Notes under the pieces: generated by a model | Databases searched by the model: none | What the model was told of the DNA's origin: nothing | The model's input: the letters and a program-made list of their open reading frames with translations, nothing else | From: Tigriopus japonicus | Lineage: Eukaryota > Arthropoda > Copepoda > Harpacticoida > Harpacticidae | Assembly: GCA_010645155.1 (NCBI GenBank) | Contig: JAAGOF010000251.1 | Span: 1,495,360 to 1,559,359 of the forward strand | Direction: 5' to 3' | Length of the DNA: 64,000 nucleotides | In this document: one piece after another, positions 1 through 10,803 of the stretch | How the letters are laid out: each line of letters opens with the position of its first letter | Numbering within the stretch: the stretch's first letter is position 1 | Translations under genes and position numbers: made by a program

Positions 1-41
1 ATTATATTTGAAAATACATAGTTGACCTCCCTATCTCTGAA

Positions 42-963
42 ATGATACGGGTTATTCTTTATTTTTTTAATGTTTTTTTGTGTGTGTATGTGGGGGAGGG
101 AGAATGGGGAATTCACGGGTTTGATTTGAAATTACCGTTCAAGGAAAGAGAACGGGTTCCCCTAACCGTGTTGAAGATATTTGGTGTAGACCCTTGGGCC
201 AGAAATCGTGAAAATGGCTGTATTGGTGATGAAAAACAGTCTGAAGACAACGATGAAAATTTTCAATTCAATAATGAACAAGAATCTGAACAACAATATC
301 CGAGGATACATCATGATGAAACTGGCGGGAATAACAATGTCAGGGCATGTGGTGGTGAAACCCTTGACAATGAGCAGGAGGATGATCGATTGCTGAACAA
401 TATTTTCCATGTCCCAGCGGAAGACCGCAAAGACAAAGGAAAGGCCCTGATCGCTTTGGAAATTGGGCCAACTTCGGAGATGTACTTCGGACCAAAGAAC
501 CTTAGAATTATGATGAGGTGATCAAGGATAGAAATTGGACTAAAGCAATGGATGAAGAGATTGAATCGATGAAGGGAATACTGCTTGGACTTTGGTCAAT
601 CTCCCTCCTGTAATAAATTTTATCAAGACACGATGGATTTATAAAATCAAGAAACATTCTGATGGTTCGATTGATCGATACAAAGCTCGACTTGTGGCAA
701 GAGGTTTCACTCAAAAATTGCATGACTATGTGTTTGCACCTGTAGTCCGTTTTGAATCTGTTCGGTTCTTGTTTGCCATAGTTGTTTCTGAAGGCTTGCA
801 TCTACACGCAAAGGATATATCTCGTGCCTTTGTAAATGGACATCTTAACGAAGGAGTATACTTGGAACAATCCTGCGGATACAAGTTACCTGGAGATGAA
901 TCCTTAGTGTCACGGTGGTTAAAATTTCTGTTTAAGCGTTTGCTCAAATGCCAAGACTTCTAA
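42..963 (+). mobile_element. Ty1/copia retrotransposon pol fragment, broken
   Basis: The stretch around 592-963 translates to a copia-type reverse transcriptase start: WIYKIKKHSDGSIDRYKARL, then VARGFTQ and, further on, LHAKDISRAFVNGHLNEGVY, with the first catalytic-region Asp (AKDIS). These are RVT_2 signatures. Upstream (about 240-590) an acidic linker and NWTKAMDEEIESMK, typical of the segment before copia RT, can be read only by changing frame, so there are at least two frameshifts. The RT stops at 963, before the YVDD box. No LTRs, gag, protease or integrase are visible in the window; the 5' part may lie outside it. It is a dead fragment. Family assignment is secure; the exact ends are not. 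Confidence 0.8.
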
Positions 964-2848
964 TTACGATTTTTGATGTCACAGTGTCAAAATGAAGGTG
1001 TCTTGTGAAAGTGTACATCTTAAAAGTAGCTCAAATACTTTTTTAATTCAATTAAAACCATTAAAACCAATATATTTTCCAAAACCATATTAGTAAATTT
1101 TGAGAGGGTCCTTTGTTATGAATTGATGCGAAATTTGATCAAAAAGCGTTAGGCCGATCTGATTCTGCCTTCATTTCTCAAGTGTGACGAGTTTTCAATT
1201 GAAGATCGAGATTTCACTCGTTTGAAAATAATGCAATGGTGGCAGTCAACTACGTTTACGCCTTTATTACATCTACTTATTTGGGATATATTCAAAAAAG
1301 TACACTTTCGTAGTTTAGTTGATATGCAAAGCAACCTGAATGGATATGTGCGGTATTTTGTTTTTCGTATTTTGTACCTGTCTGTTGCTTCTTTAGTACT
1401 ATGTGAGATCGCGGACATACAGTTGTGCTACGCAGGTGGACCAAATCTTGAATAGCTCAAAGCTGTTAAAAAAGGAGGTGATTCTGATATTTTTGGTGGC
1501 TATCTGCGGTGTACCAATATTGCGACGTACCAACGTGTTTTAAAATGCGCAAAAAAGTACTCAGGCTTCCTGTAAGAGTGAAATAAAAAAAAACAACTTA
1601 TCACCAAACCTCACATTTTTGTCGGAGGGCCAGACCTAATCAGGGTTCAAACTTTATTTGTAGACTAATTTGAACCGTCCCTCTTGTCTCACTTGACTCC
1701 ATGAACACGTGATTTATTTTTAAAAAATTTACATGGTTTTGATTTGAGCAAACTCATACCCTGAATTTCCGTTCCGACGCGGCCAGCCGTCCAAACCAGG
1801 AATCTCCTACTTTTGAAGGATGGTAAAGGCAACGAATCAACAAACCCACCAATCGATCAACCATGGGAATCCAGACCAAAGCCAAGAAACAACTAGATTC
1901 AACACGCAAGCTTAAGTGAAAACATGTAAGAATGAAAGCACCAAACACTGGCACCGTTCCAAAACATTTCGAGAAAAAATGACACTGCATCAGAAACTTC
2001 AATTGTTGGAAAGATTCTTCACCTCTATATCAGAATGACCCGATGGAAGTGAACAAAATGATATGCCATGGACAGAATCAAGGCTCAATGTGACCTACCC
2101 TACGCCATACTGTTGATGAATAAATCCCAGATAATTGGAGCTTTTTTTTGATAAGCATACAAAATTTCCTTTTAACACTGATCTTCTTTGGACTATAACA
2201 TGATTCATCCGATTTCAATTGGCCTAAATGGTTTATGGGGTCCTTAAAGTCATCAGTGTTATTGAAGCGTCAAAAGTGATCTAATGTCCGCAAAATTGCT
2301 GCCTTGTTGTCATTGGTTGAGTGGGCTCAATTCTGAACCAATCCCTGACTTTGTTTAGATTAGTGACCTCACTGAATCGTTGGCGAATATCTATTAAGCA
2401 GATAATTAACTATCATTACTTTAAAACATTTAAATGCATCAAATTATGCCATGAAATGCTCAGATTGTGTGTAAAAGCACTTCCTAAGACATGTCAAGTA
2501 CTTTTTTCACTTTGCCTTAAATAAAATAATAAGCGCATTGGTACAAAATCAATTGTCATTAATATCAGTAACTATCCTACTCCTCCCTACTCTTCCATAG
2601 TTAAAATATCTGTGCCAGCTCCTCTTCCAGACTCTTCTAGAATAACCTGATTTCCCTCCCATTCCACTCACTTGCTACTGACGACTTGAATAAACCGGAC
2701 ATGTTTGAATCAACTCTCTTTACAGGGAATCTCATTCCTTGTAGCGGTATTAAAAAATCCGATATATCGATTTATAAATCCTACATTATAGGTCTGCTTA
2801 CTTTTCACTTGCCTCCTCTTATCAAAAATGTAAGAAATGCAAATGACT
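964..2848. other. AT-rich intergenic stretch, nothing recognised
   Basis: I see no convincing coding exon, RNA gene or transposon terminus here. Short open frames at 1149-1455 and 1754-2002 lack any family resemblance or splice context. Confidence 0.5.
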
Positions 2849-2856
2849 TCTTAGAT

Positions 2857-3086
2857 CAGGTGTCGGCAACCTCTTTTGGGTCTAGGCCCACGAAATTTGA
2901 TTCGTGTTGTCAGCGGCCCACCAGAGAGGCATTGGTAGGTTCAGGGGCCCACACATTAGTGATCAAAGAGCTTGGGCCCATGAGTATTGTACTAAGGATG
3001 GTTCTCGGGCCCACTTTTTAAAACTTTCTTCACAGCTCCAGGGCCCACGAATGACCACCCTTTCACCCAAAGGTTGCCGACCCCTG
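2857..3086. mobile_element. hAT MITE (230 bp) with exact 8-bp TSD
   Basis: The left end CAGGTGTCGGCAACCT and the reverse complement of the right end, CAGGGGTCGGCAACCT, match at 15 of 16 bases. Both flanks carry TCTTAGAT (2849-2856 and 3087-3094), an intact 8-bp target-site duplication typical of hAT elements. The interior repeats GGGCCCAC several times and encodes nothing. A second family member lies at 24013-24241. Confidence 0.88.
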
Positions 3087-3232
3087 TCTTAGATGAACAA
3101 CCTATTTTAGCTATTTACCACGATAACGAGTACTTTTGAATACCTGATGTTTTAGAATAAAAAACCTGATTGATTATTTACCTACCGGTAGATCCAATTG
3201 TCAATGTGGGATATGTATCTCAAGAACTAACA

Positions 3233-3325
3233 TCATCAATAACAACGACGACGACAACAACAACAACAGTAACAACGAAAACAAAAACAACAACGACAAC
3301 GACGACGACCTCAGCGCCATCAACA
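3233..3325. repeat. Degenerate (AAC/GAC)n low-complexity tract
   Basis: A run of AAC, GAC and ACG triplets on the plus strand. It produces misleading poly-Thr (plus) and poly-Val (minus) open frames that should not be read as genes. Confidence 0.8.
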
Positions 3326-3842
3326 ATAACAGCAGTGGAACCTGTGCGTGAGGAAAGAGGCTCTCCAATGGTATTTTTTTTATTGTAGCTTATTTCGTGG
3401 CCTTCTTGGGCTTGAGTATTGCCATGGCTTTTGGTACAAAACAACTTTGAAAAAAAAGAACCCAAGCATTTCATTTTTCTCATCATTGGAACCATTTGAC
3501 TTCTTTGACTTTTGTCTGGTTTTTTCTTCCACGGTTTAACTGTTTTCTCTCCCACACAAGACATTTTTTTTACCTCTTGAATTTCGTCTTGACTCTGAAC
3601 GACCTTCGTTGACCCTATGTTCAGTTGATCTGGCAACTAATTCAAACTACATGCGGAACCAATGATTTAAACCTAATTGAGTAATCTCATGATTTATTTC
3701 ATGGAAAAAAGCTTGACAGGTTTAGTCATGGGGCTCGTATACCTTAACAAAAACATTTGCAAAGATTTATGCAAATAGAAAGAGATTTATGCAAAAAGTA
3801 CAAAGATTTATGTATACATTTTGGCGGGAAAAAATCAGGTTT

Positions 3843-4445
3843 ATGACCAATGGTTATGTCGCGAGAGTTTAAGTGGAAAGAGATTGCATCGTTGATTTAT
3901 GCCGAGCACATCAACAGGTTCATTTCCAAGACCGCCGTCAGCACGATCAACAAAAAGGTTAAGTAAGTTGGATAGGATCTCAGCCGCGCCCATAACGCCA
4001 TGATATGTGGAGTAGCAGTTTCATATGACAGTCACACGGACCCAGTGCAGTTTCTAAAGAGGCACTGCCTCACGTGGCGTGACTACGTGGAGATGCTGAA
4101 GAACCATGCACAGTCATTTAGCAAGGAAGCGGTAGGATACGACCCCCTGCGTCTTCTGGCAAGATTGAGCAACAGCTTTTACCTCCAACATGACCCATGA
4201 GTGGCTCCACGAGAATATAAGTTTCTGGGACACAGAGCCAAAACCTGAACCCCCTCGATTACGCAATCTAGGGGCGTGTCACGGCCAACACCTCCCTGCG
4301 GTCGCTCCAGCGGGGTCCGGTGAGCGGTAAACCAGGTGTGGGTGGCGATATCCCCGAGAATGATCGCAAAGCTTGCAGTGATTTCATGTCCCGCCTCCAG
4401 AAAGTTACTGCCTCTGAAGGAGACTACGTTGAACATTTAATTTGT
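3843..4445 (+). pseudogene. Decayed Tc1/mariner-type transposase relic
   Basis: Pieces in changing frames resemble a mariner-type transposase in order. Near 3855-3965 there is a helix-turn-helix-like segment (EFKWKEIASLIYAEH, then KTAVSTINKK). Around 4140-4200 lies the region that normally holds the WQDGAPAHTS block. At 4327-4436 there is a C-terminal tail read as IPENDRKACSDFMSRLQKV and ending in EGDYVEH, a standard mariner/Tc1 ending. Several frameshifts and stops separate them. I could not identify terminal inverted repeats, so this is an old, truncated copy. It is unlike the fresher mariner at 5919-7193. Confidence 0.6.
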
Positions 4446-5033
4446 AAAGAAATGTTAGATAAACAAAGTTTAGAAAACGAGAAATCAGCCACACCCAATC
4501 ATTTGGCCAGTATCGTTCTTTTCTTATATTATTCTTATGGTACAGATACTTTTGCAACATACAGTATTTTAGACTACCACAATCAGAGTTGAAATCGAAG
4601 AATAAAAACAAAAAAAGTTAAGATCATTACCCGTAGAGAAACCTTTTAAAATTTCTTAAGGAACATCTTCTAATGGTATATCTTTCTTATATTTCATTTG
4701 GATCCCATCATCTTCAGGATCAGCTGACGTTGGAAACAGCGTTTTCTTCCTGTCTCTCGGTAGCTTTACATTTTAAATCGGATATTGAGCTTATTTTACG
4801 GCTCTTGATTTGAGAAAAGGCTACACGGGGAGGTCAGGGAACCATTGCTTAATCAAAGTCCCCTTCCATGTGGGTGGGGAGCCTCAAGAATGGCTAGTCT
4901 TGCGATCTCCTGAGATGAATAAGCCTCCTGAATAATCTCCTGAAAAAAGTGTTTCAGGTGTGTAAATGCAAACTTAACGACCATTTTCAACTCTGTGTCA
5001 GAGTAAGCCAGTTGACTAAGGTAAGAAAAGGAA
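4446..5033. other. AT-rich intergenic, nothing recognised
   Basis: No coding exon or element terminus is visible between the mariner relic and the palindrome. Confidence 0.45.
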
Positions 5034-5127
5034 CCTGAGGCTAGTTTTTTTAGACGCAAAGATCGATCTCAAGTACTTAAGTACGATCTTGAAATCGATC
5101 TTTAATGTCTAAAAAAGTAGCCTCTGG
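5034..5127. repeat. Near-perfect 94-bp palindrome (hairpin)
   Basis: The sequence starts CCTGAGGCTA and ends TAGCCTCTGG, with mirrored internal blocks (AAGATCGAT / ATCGATCTT, TCAAG / CTTGA, TTTTTTAGAC / GTCTAAAAAA) around a centre near TACTTAAGTA. The arms are about 40 bp with few mismatches and almost no loop. It could be a solo foldback element or a cruciform-prone site. No flanking duplication was recognised. Confidence 0.75.
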
Positions 5128-5918
5128 TCTTGAACAAAAAAAAAGTTATAGTTTGGATTTCCTGGAACAAACATTTTTTGGATTTTGTCTATAGAAATTG
5201 ACAATTTATATTTTTTAAATTTCAGTATTTTTCTCCCAATAAAGCATGATACCAAGGCTAGATATCCGATCATTCTGAAAATGATTTATTGGAATGAGTA
5301 AGAATAAGATCACAAAGCTGAAATGAAAACGAAAACAAATGTTCCATTCAGCAAAAACTTATTAGCTCGTAAAAGACGAAGAAGAGCTGCAAAGTTAATT
5401 CGTTGTTGGCACAACTGTTATTTTAGAAGGCATGATAACCTTTTACCCCGACAAATGCTAGCACTTTAAAAGTCTACAAAAGTTTCGCATTTTTGCAGAA
5501 GGAGATATTCAATATTCTTAATTTCACTTTCATTCCTAGAAAATTGGAAAATGTAAGTACTAAAAAGGATTTAACTCAATTCAATATGGACAGATTCGCA
5601 TGGACAGATACAAAAAGAACTGTTTTTTTAGTGTTGATCGATTGCAGTTGTCTTTCAACTGCTTTTTGCCATCTTTATTTGTGATCCAATTGATAGAGAT
5701 TCTTTCCACTATACGTATACTAAAATATGTCTTTAGTGCAAACAGTCACCAAAAGAAACTTTAACAAGTTGGAATCATATTCGTTTAAAACTCAAGAAAT
5801 CCTTATTCGCTCAATCGTTTGAAATAAGTCCTTTCAAATTCAAGCAACATCTAAAACTAGTCAGTTTTATTCGAAAAATCAAATTCAACCCACTGAGAGC
5901 TAAACATCTTTAGCTCTA
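5128..5918. other. AT-rich intergenic, nothing recognised
   Basis: No coding exon or repeat terminus recognised. The last two bases (5917-5918, TA) are the target duplication of the next mariner element. Confidence 0.45.
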
Positions 5919-7193
5919 CAGAGTGGGGCAGAAGTATCCGGACAAAACATTGAACATAATTTACAGCACCAGGGGTTTTAGCCAATTGTGTATTTAACAA
6001 AAAAAGTTTGGACAACAATTAAGAACATTTTTATTCAATATGGTCACCGTTGGCTTTAATGACGGCGTCCAAGTGGCCGACAAAGGCCGAGCAGGCTTTG
6101 GCGACTTTGGCCGTGGAGAAGGAAGCCATGTTCCGCTTCACCGACGACTTCAGAGACGCCAGGATGTTGTGGGGCATCTTGTTGACCTTCCTCCTCAGCT
6201 CGGACCACAACTAGAAGTCGCATGGGTTGAGGTCAGGGCTGTTTGAAGGCCACTCGTCTTTCTTGACCATCACGTCAAATTTGCTGTTCAAAAAGTTCAT
6301 GGAAACATTGGACACATGACACGGAGCAGTCCTGGATCCACATGAATTTGGTTCCTGGTGGGTACGAGGTTGCCAGCCAGGGCATCACGACCTTCCTTAG
6401 AAGCTCCACATACCCGGCGGCGTTGAGCCTGAATTTGGGAGGGAAGACATGGGCTGGCATCACCTTCCCGTCGCTGCTGATGAGGCCAAAGACCATAATC
6501 TTAGCAGGATTCTTTGTCTTCATGATGAGAGGCACAACGGTTCTGTTCTCGGCAAGCCATCGGTTGTTCTGGGGGTTGTACGCGCCATCCACGGTGAAGA
6601 TTGACTCATCTGAGAAAAGTCTGACCGTCCTCGGATTGAACTTGCAGATTCTGCGCAACTTCTTGCCCCTCTCAAGCCTGGTGGCCTTCATCTTCTCGGT
6701 AAGAAGGTGGCGTCTGCCTCTGACGTAGGAGGTCAAGTTCACGTCCTCCTTGATGGCCCTGGCCACAGTCCTCTTGCTCACGGACCGCCTGGCTGCATGG
6801 GCCAATATGGACACAGCTGGGTTGGCCTCGATGGACCTCCTCAGGCCCGCCAAGAACCTGGGGGTCCGCTTTTTTGCCCTGTGTGGCCGCAGGGGGCGTG
6901 GCCTGTCCCCCGGCCAGACTGCAGCCTCTTCACGACCTCGTAGACGGTGGCCCTGGGGTACTTGGTTGACTTGATGATGGCTCTGGCGTCATTGCCGGCC
7001 GAGAGCAATTCAGCAATCACTTTACGTTTTTGTTCCTGGGGCTTCATATTTCCGGATTTAAACAAAAAAAATTAACAAACATTCAAAACTGGTTTTTGGT
7101 CAAACCAGAAAAACGCGGGAAATAAAAATATTCCTCTTGCTTTAGGAGATATACGTCATCCAAGCTTTGTCTGGATACTTCTGCCCCTCCCCG
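5919..7193 (-). mobile_element. mariner-family transposon, 1275 bp, TA target duplication
   Basis: The termini are inverted repeats of about 25 bp sharing GGGGCAGAAGTATCC; the left end begins CAGAGTGGGG and the right end, read inward, CGGGGAGGGG. Both ends abut TA (5917-5918 and 7194-7195), the duplication made by Tc1/mariner elements. The length suits a full mariner. One transposase gene is read on the minus strand and is broken (see 6031-7065). The right end lies only 108 bp upstream of the transporter start codon at 7302, so the insertion probably lies in that gene's promoter or 5' UTR. Confidence 0.88.
6031..7065 (-). pseudogene. mariner transposase, frameshifted
   Basis: This is the transposase of the enclosing element, which would bind its inverted repeats and catalyse cut-and-paste. 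Reading begins at 7065 (or at the second Met at 7047, MKPQEQKRK). An N-terminal helix-turn-helix follows (STKYPRATVYEVVKRLQSG), then a frame change near 6845. The catalytic core has the first Asp in LFSDESIFTVDG, the second in WIQDCSVSC (families usually have WQQDGAP-H), and after another frame change near 6280 the third in SPDLNPCDF. An in-frame TAG follows CDF. The tail ends DAVIKANGDHIE at 6031. At least two frameshifts plus a stop make it inactive. The Asp after SPDLNP indicates a DDxD (mariner/maT-like) rather than a Tc1 DDE triad. Confidence 0.85.
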
Positions 7194-7444
7194 TATAGAA
7201 AGATAGTCTTCCAAGCGAAAGACGTTTTCAGTGCTGAGCATCAAAGCTTTAACTGTGGATATACAATCACTTTGTCCACGTGAAGAAGAGAAAGTGTAAA
7301 CATGGGCATCAACTCTTGGGGAAACGTATCATGTCTTTCCATACTGACTATAATGGTGTTCTGGGGTCAAATTCAAAACTACATGAAGAGGGCCAACTTG
7401 AACGTCTTGATAGTGACCATGGTGAACAAGTCAAGTGTCATGAC

Positions 7445-8660
7445 TAGAGTGAGTAGAAAAAATTAATTAAATCGTAAATTTTCTTTAATTTTTTTGCCCC
7501 TTTATGGTCCCATTTTCAATTTTTTGGCCCTTTTCGTTGGCCATTTTTGGTCATGTCAAGTCATAATTGGCGCCAAAAAACAGCTGCTAACACATTTAGC
7601 CTTACCAATTTTAGCTTTTTAGAGCTAAATTTAGCTCTTTTTCCTCATATTTTGGAAATTTGGCTCCAAATTTGAGCATTTAGCTCTTTTGGCTCTTTTA
7701 GCTCCTTTTGAAATATTTGGCCATTTTTAGCTCTTTTTTCTGAAAATTTTAGGGATTTTTGGCTCCTATTTACAATTTTCGAAGTTGCCAGATTTTCTAC
7801 CTCAACAAAATAAGGCTTGTTTAAAAATGTTCATTCTTCTCACAAATACGTAGGATTTTCAGGACAATCGACTCCAAACTATGGCTCTTCTTGCTGATGC
7901 AAAAAAATTGCAACTTTTGGCTAGTCTTGTTCTCGATTAACGTGCTGGTACCGACTAAAACCTTGCCTTAGTTTACTCTTTGATTCTAACTACTCTACTC
8001 TAACTGACAAAAAGTTCATTTGATGTGGTTAAAATTTAGCTTGTGTGCTTTGAATTACGGGCCAAACAATGGGTTAAATTAGATATTTTCTCTGGTTGGT
8101 CCCGAAGTGAAAAACGGCTTTTGCCAATAACCGAGGCATAAAGGTCTTTCATTATTGTTGCTCTATCTGTAACATTCAAAAAGCCAACATCACTTCGCAG
8201 AACAATCTTTTTTCTTGGCCGTTTTAAAGACAGGAAGAAAAAAATTCTAAAAAGCAATTTTTCCATGTCTTAAAGAGCCTGCCAATTACGTAAGGTCCAA
8301 AAATTTGATTATGTTGGTGTTTTAGCTTTTTCAAATTTAGCTCTTTTTTAGCTCTTTTTCAATAAAAATTAGTTCTTTTAGCTCCAAAATTTGCCCCTAA
8401 ATTGAGGTATTTAGCTCTTTTTTATCTTAAACTGTTGGACACGCTGAACACATAATTAGCCAGAAATAACTAAATGTGCTGAGTTGTAGCTAAATTACAA
8501 AGAATGATTACCAAAATGACGAAATGCAACTTTCATTAAATTCAATATTACCATTTTTAATACAGTTTAGGAATAATTTTTTTTAAATTTTTTTGGCCTT
8601 TTTGGAGTAAATTAAATTTAAATTTTTCGTGAAAATCAGTAAATTTTTCTACGCACTCTA
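7445..8660. mobile_element. hAT element, 1216 bp, inserted in SLC17 coding sequence
   Basis: The left end TAGAGTGAGTAGAAAAAATT and the inward-read right end TAGAGTGCGTAGAAAAATTT agree at 18 of 20 bases. GTCATGAC occurs on both sides (7437-7444 and 8661-8668), a perfect 8-bp hAT target duplication that is itself palindromic. The interior is T-rich with dozens of degenerate TTTAGCTC(TTTT) units at about 7600-7750 and 8320-8430, and encodes no transposase, so it is non-autonomous. Confidence 0.9.
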
Positions 8661-9251
8661 GTCATGACCAAACTGAGCCCATCAAACGACTCTGATATTG
8701 CTCAGCGATTTCATGTGAAGCTTGACGATAACGCATTGAACAACACTTTTTCCACTGGAGTGGTCGAGGATCTAACCTCAACGGTTCCAGGATAACCGGG
8801 TACATGGGATAGCTCAACACAGGATAACTGGGTACCACGGAAAATTCGGTACACCGGAAAACTGGGTACAACGGAAAACTCGGTACAGGAAGAATCAGTA
8901 CAAGATATCTTACCTTATCCTATCTTATCTTAGATATCTTACGGATTCTGAAGGTTGCGTGAGTCTAAAACGGGAAACTTCCGCAAAAGTTTGCTTTTTC
9001 TGTAAATTCTACGTTTTTTGTTGTGGAAGTTGTTTTGGTGTTTTGTACCCGCACAAGCTTCGGGGGAAGATTACTTACTAAACCTTTCCTTGAAATTTTA
9101 CGTTAGTTATCCGAAAGCTGTTTGAAGCATCTGAACAGTCTGAACACTCGTGACTGAACGGTACCAAACAAATAATGGCGGGCTGATTAACTGGCCTTCC
9201 AGTATAGCTCGTGTGTGGGTTATTGAAACAGATCTAAAAGTGCCTCGGACC

Positions 9252-10408
9252 CAGGGTTGGTCAGGGGGATTATCCCCTCCAAAAAGAGTCCCGTTTATCC
9301 CCCTTGGGATAAACGGGATTTTCCTTCAAGCAGTAAAAGGGATAAACGGGATTTTCCTACTTTTCAAGCTTTTTTCCTACTTTTCACGCTTTTTTCCTAC
9401 TTTTCAAGCATTTTTTCTTACTCTTCAAGCATTTTTTCCGACCTTAAAAGTATTTTTTTCTTGCTCTTCAAGCATTCTTACCTTAAAAGTAATTTTTCTC
9501 TTACTCTTCCAGCATTTTTTCCTACCTTAAAAGCATTATTTCTGTCTTCAAGCATTTTATCCTATCTTAAAAGCAATTTTCCTACGTTTCAAGCGTTTCT
9601 TCCTCATTTCTATAATTATTCACAAATTTCTGTAACAGTATATTACCCACAAAATCTCACTTTTTTCAATTAAGTCCCACACAAAAAATGATTTCCATTA
9701 ATACAATGAAAACTCCTAGGTTTTTAGCTTTTATTTGTTTGTGTTTCCGAAGTCAAAACGCAGCTTTGCAGCTGCAATCTGATATAGGCTGTCTGCTCTG
9801 TAGGAATATTGCAGGGTTAGTTGGGGGATTTTCTCATCCATAAAGCGTCCCGTTTATTGGGATTAACGGGATTTTCCTCCAGGGAATAACGGGGATAAAG
9901 GGGATTTCCCTCCTTTATCAAACAAATTCCCCTTATTTCTAGAAATTACTTCATTTTTGTGTCTCTGTATTACATTCACTGAGCATGAAGTTTTCTTACC
10001 TCAATATCTTCAACTGTGGAAGACTTCAATTTCATCACCACTCGACAAGTATTGTCAATTGTAACATGTTTTTTGAGTTTGATAATATATAACAATTATT
10101 TCTGTTATATATCTGTTAAATATTGTAAATATATTTTATTGATATTTATATTAAGCCTTTAGTGTTTGATCGGCCATTTTCAGGGATGCCAAAAAGTATT
10201 CAAATATGTCAAAATCGGAACAAAATTTGCTTTATTTCGTTTATCCACCGGTTCATCCCGTTTATCCTCCCATTTATCCCGTTTATCCGCCCATTTATCC
10301 CGTTTATCCGCCCATTTATCCCGTTTATCCCGTTTATCCCCCAATTTATCCCGTTTATCCCCGGGTAAAGGGGATAAATCGAAAAAGTTGATCCCCCGAC
10401 CAACCCTG
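9252..10408. mobile_element. hAT-like non-autonomous element, 1157 bp, third nesting level
   Basis: The left end CAGGGTTGGTCAGGGGGAT and the inward-read right end CAGGGTTGGTCGGGGGAT match closely. CTCGGACC flanks both sides (9244-9251 and 10409-10416), an exact 8-bp duplication. The interior holds tandem T-rich units (about 20 bp, TTTTCCTACTTTTCAAGCA type, 9355-9600), an internal start-like copy of the terminus at 9815, and a CCCGTTTATCC tandem array (10240-10368). No transposase gene is visible. A fragment of the same family ends at 28197. Confidence 0.88.
10240..10368. repeat. Tandem array of ~21-bp CCCGTTTATCCGCCCATTTAT-type units
   Basis: About five to six degenerate units of CCCGTTTATCC(G/T)CCCATTTAT inside the hAT element. 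All three frames on both strands stay open through it, producing spurious open frames. Confidence 0.8.
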
Positions 10409-10428
10409 CTCGGACCTCTCCAAGGGTC

Positions 10429-10635
10429 ATGGGGATCATGGGGTTTCGATGCTGTGTGCCAGGTTGCAAATCTGGCTACGATGCCAGCGTCAAAGATCCC
10501 AACGTGTCTTTCCACAAATTTCCAACAAATCCCGAGAATTTCAATCAAGGGCCATGCTATTCTGGCCCTGATCAGAATGTGCTCTGTCTGTCAATCCCCG
10601 CTTCATTTCTTCCATGTCCACTGAACGTATTCTAA
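10429..10635 (+). pseudogene. Truncated THAP-domain reading frame (transposase N-terminus remnant)
   Basis: The frame begins MGIMGFRCCVPGCKSGYDAS, followed by VSFHKFPTNPE. The CxxxC pair (C9 and C13 in this reading) and the following F-x-K-F-P are the first half of a THAP C2CH zinc finger, a DNA-binding domain found in P-element-type transposases. After NPE the family sequence is lost: the expected Trp and the closing CxxH are absent in this frame, though a C-x2-C in a neighbouring frame near 10590 may be a decayed remainder. The frame ends at 10635. No DDE/RNase-H catalytic region remains, so it is the relic of a transposase or a deletion derivative. Confidence 0.72.
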
Positions 10636-10777
10636 TCAACTCACTGTGATATCATGATTTACGTAACTATTTTTAACGTATTTTTAACTTGTGACATGTC
10701 TTTTTTTCAGTTTGATATGATTATACATATATTCATTTTTTTAAACGCCATGACATGACCAAGAGTCGCAATAAACA

Positions 10778-10803
10778 TTAATAATAATAATAATAATAAT
10801 AAT
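10778..10803. repeat. (AAT)n microsatellite
   Basis: About eight tandem AAT units. Confidence 0.9.

Noticed and set aside
3220..3636. Minus-strand open frame with a poly-Val run
   Set aside because: It is the translation of the AAC/GAC triplet tract; no domain and no splice context.
8641..8668. Apparent splice acceptor CACTCTAG before the second transporter piece
   Set aside because: The CTAG is the terminus of the hAT element plus its target duplication. Using it as an acceptor breaks the reading frame.
9150..9673. Overlapping Phe/Ser-rich open frames
   Set aside because: They read through tandem T-rich units of the hAT element in more than one frame.
10162..10624. Open frames in several registers and a possible CRISPR-like array
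   Set aside because: Adjacent ~21-bp units without spacers inside a transposon; a tandem repeat, not CRISPR, and not coding.
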